This document shows positions 19,782 through 20,660 of a stretch of 20,660 nucleotides of DNA, in pieces (the first letter of the stretch is position 1; the number at the start of each line of letters is the position of its first letter). The stretch comes from an uncultured Bacteroidia bacterium (GTDB lineage: Bacteria > Bacteroidota > Bacteroidia > Bacteroidales > UBA932). The position numbers and the translations under genes are program-made. The stretch lies in assembly GCA_902767355.1 (NCBI GenBank), contig CACXHG010000198.1:1-20660 (forward strand). The letters are read 5' to 3'. The notes below the pieces were generated by a model. That model did no database searches. It was given only the letters and a program-made list of their open reading frames with translations, and had not been told where the DNA came from.

Positions 19782-20660
19782 ATGAAAAAGACCGCCCTCA
19801 TATTTTTTGCCGCCGCGATGCTGGCAATTTCGTGCGCCGGCAGCTCCAAGGCTGCAAAACAATCCGGATATAGTGAGCTGCCGTTCGAGATGACGGCGGT
19901 GGCCGAGCCGCGCATTCCGCAGCGCAGCGTTTCGCTGCCCGACTTCGGCGGGGTGGGCGACGGGGTCACCCTCAACACAGAGGCTTTCGCCAAGGCCATA
20001 GACCATCTGGCGCAGAGGGGCGGCGGCCGCCTGAATGTGCCCGCCGGCATCTGGCTTTCCGGTCCCATCGGCCTTCAAAGCCACATAGAGCTGCATCTGG
20101 ACGCCAACGCGATGATAGTGTTCTCTACAGATCAGAATCTTTACCCCATCATCGACACCAATTTCGAGGGTCTGGACGTGCGTCGCTGCCTGTCGCCCAT
20201 ACACGCCGAGGGGGCGCACGATATCGCCATCACCGGCAGCGGGATTATAGACGGCAGCGGGGATGCCTGGCGCGAGGTCAAGAAGCGCAAGGTCTCTTCC
20301 GAACAGTGGAAGAGGGTCATCGCCCGCGGCGGCCTGCTGAGCGAAGACGGCAAGGTGTGGTATCCCGACGAGGGCTACGCCAAGGCGCGCAAAACCGCCG
20401 GCAGCCTGAACAAGCCGGCCGACGATCTGGACGAGAACGAAATCAAGACCTTCCTCAGGCCGGTGCTGGTGAGCCTGCGCGAGTGCGAGCGGGTGCTGCT
20501 CGAGGGCTGCACCTTCCAGAATTCCCCCTGCTGGAACATCCATCCGCTCTGGTGCAAGGATGTGACTGTCAGAAATATAACCGTGCGCAACCCGCACTGG
20601 AGCACCAATGGGGACGGCATAGACATCGAGGCCTGCGAGAATGTGTCGCTGAGCGGCAGC
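19782..20660 (+). CDS. GH28 polygalacturonase-like lipoprotein (C-terminus beyond window)
   Basis: The first 293 residues of a secreted glycoside hydrolase. The signal peptide ends LAISC with Cys18 the likely lipid site, so it is anchored in a membrane. SVSLPDFGGVGDGVTLNTEAFAKAID and RGGGRLNVPAGIWLSGPIGLQSHIELHLD are the usual start of the right-handed beta-helix. ITGSGIIDGSGDAWREV, FQNSPCWNIHPLWCKDVTVRN and STNGDGIDIEACENV follow. The last carries two catalytic Asp residues (NxDGxD); the expected GHG motif would lie beyond the edge. GH28 enzymes hydrolyse alpha-1,4-galacturonide or rhamnogalacturonan bonds. It is divergent from a LacI-type regulator, suggesting a pectin-use locus that continues to the right. 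Confidence 0.93.
   Translation, partial: MKKTALIFFAAAMLAISCAGSSKAAKQSGYSELPFEMTAVAEPRIPQRSVSLPDFGGVGDGVTLNTEAFAKAIDHLAQRGGGRLNVPAGIWLSGPIGLQSHIELHLDANAMIVFSTDQNLYPIIDTNFEGLDVRRCLSPIHAEGAHDIAITGSGIIDGSGDAWREVKKRKVSSEQWKRVIARGGLLSEDGKVWYPDEGYAKARKTAGSLNKPADDLDENEIKTFLRPVLVSLRECERVLLEGCTFQNSPCWNIHPLWCKDVTVRNITVRNPHWSTNGDGIDIEACENVSLSGS

Overview
The window is a piece of a Bacteroidota chromosome, most likely a G+C-rich Bacteroidales lineage from a gut-like habitat. The signs are Bacteroidota-type -7 boxes (TAnnTTTG, with TTTG-like -33 elements at some) in front of many genes, weak or absent Shine-Dalgarno sequences, Bacteroidales-type protein families (TIGR04133-like radical SAM/SPASM enzyme, DUF1080 protein, secreted C1B aminopeptidase, SUMF lipoprotein, GH28 lipoprotein with a LacI regulator) and very A+T-rich spacers between G+C-rich genes. 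Genus cannot be named from the sequence alone. No rRNA, tRNA or CRISPR array was seen.

Layout, left to right. 1-1887 (minus): pepP, then the groES-groEL chaperonin operon, of which only the first 34 codons of groEL are present. 1949-4133 (plus): a secreted cysteine aminopeptidase followed one base later by ispE. 4182-5409 (minus): a plasmid-type partition cassette, parA plus a small ribbon-helix-helix (RHH) protein, with four copies of an 18-bp A+T palindrome, two of them in and beside the parA promoter. 5470-6555 (minus): a radical SAM/SPASM enzyme. 6628-8877 (plus): ridA, a secreted DUF1080 protein and an internally duplicated membrane protein. 8921-10239: an insertion-like module, a RAYT/Y1-transposase-like gene flanked on both sides by long imperfect hairpins that share sequence. 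10317-11929 (minus): a secreted protein of unknown function and a ThiL-like protein that has lost most of its active-site acids.

11972-16302 (plus): an iron-sulfur assembly operon in the order sufB-pnuC-sufC-sufD, with a transporter gene inside it and a half-length SufD, followed by a SUMF-type lipoprotein. 16316-17569 (minus): a TIM-barrel, glycosidase-like lipoprotein. 17765-18372 (plus): a frameshifted outer-membrane beta-barrel gene. 18390-18542: a palindrome-rich spacer bounded by an 11-bp inverted repeat. 18590-20660: a LacI-family regulator divergent from a GH28 polygalacturonase-like lipoprotein (cut by the window edge); the shared spacer holds two inverted copies of a 24-bp site placed over both predicted -33 regions.

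The strongest candidates for something undescribed are the ParA/RHH/palindrome cassette, the RAYT-like gene with its hairpins, the LacI/GH28 twin-site switch, the pseudo-ThiL, and the compact suf operon carrying pnuC.
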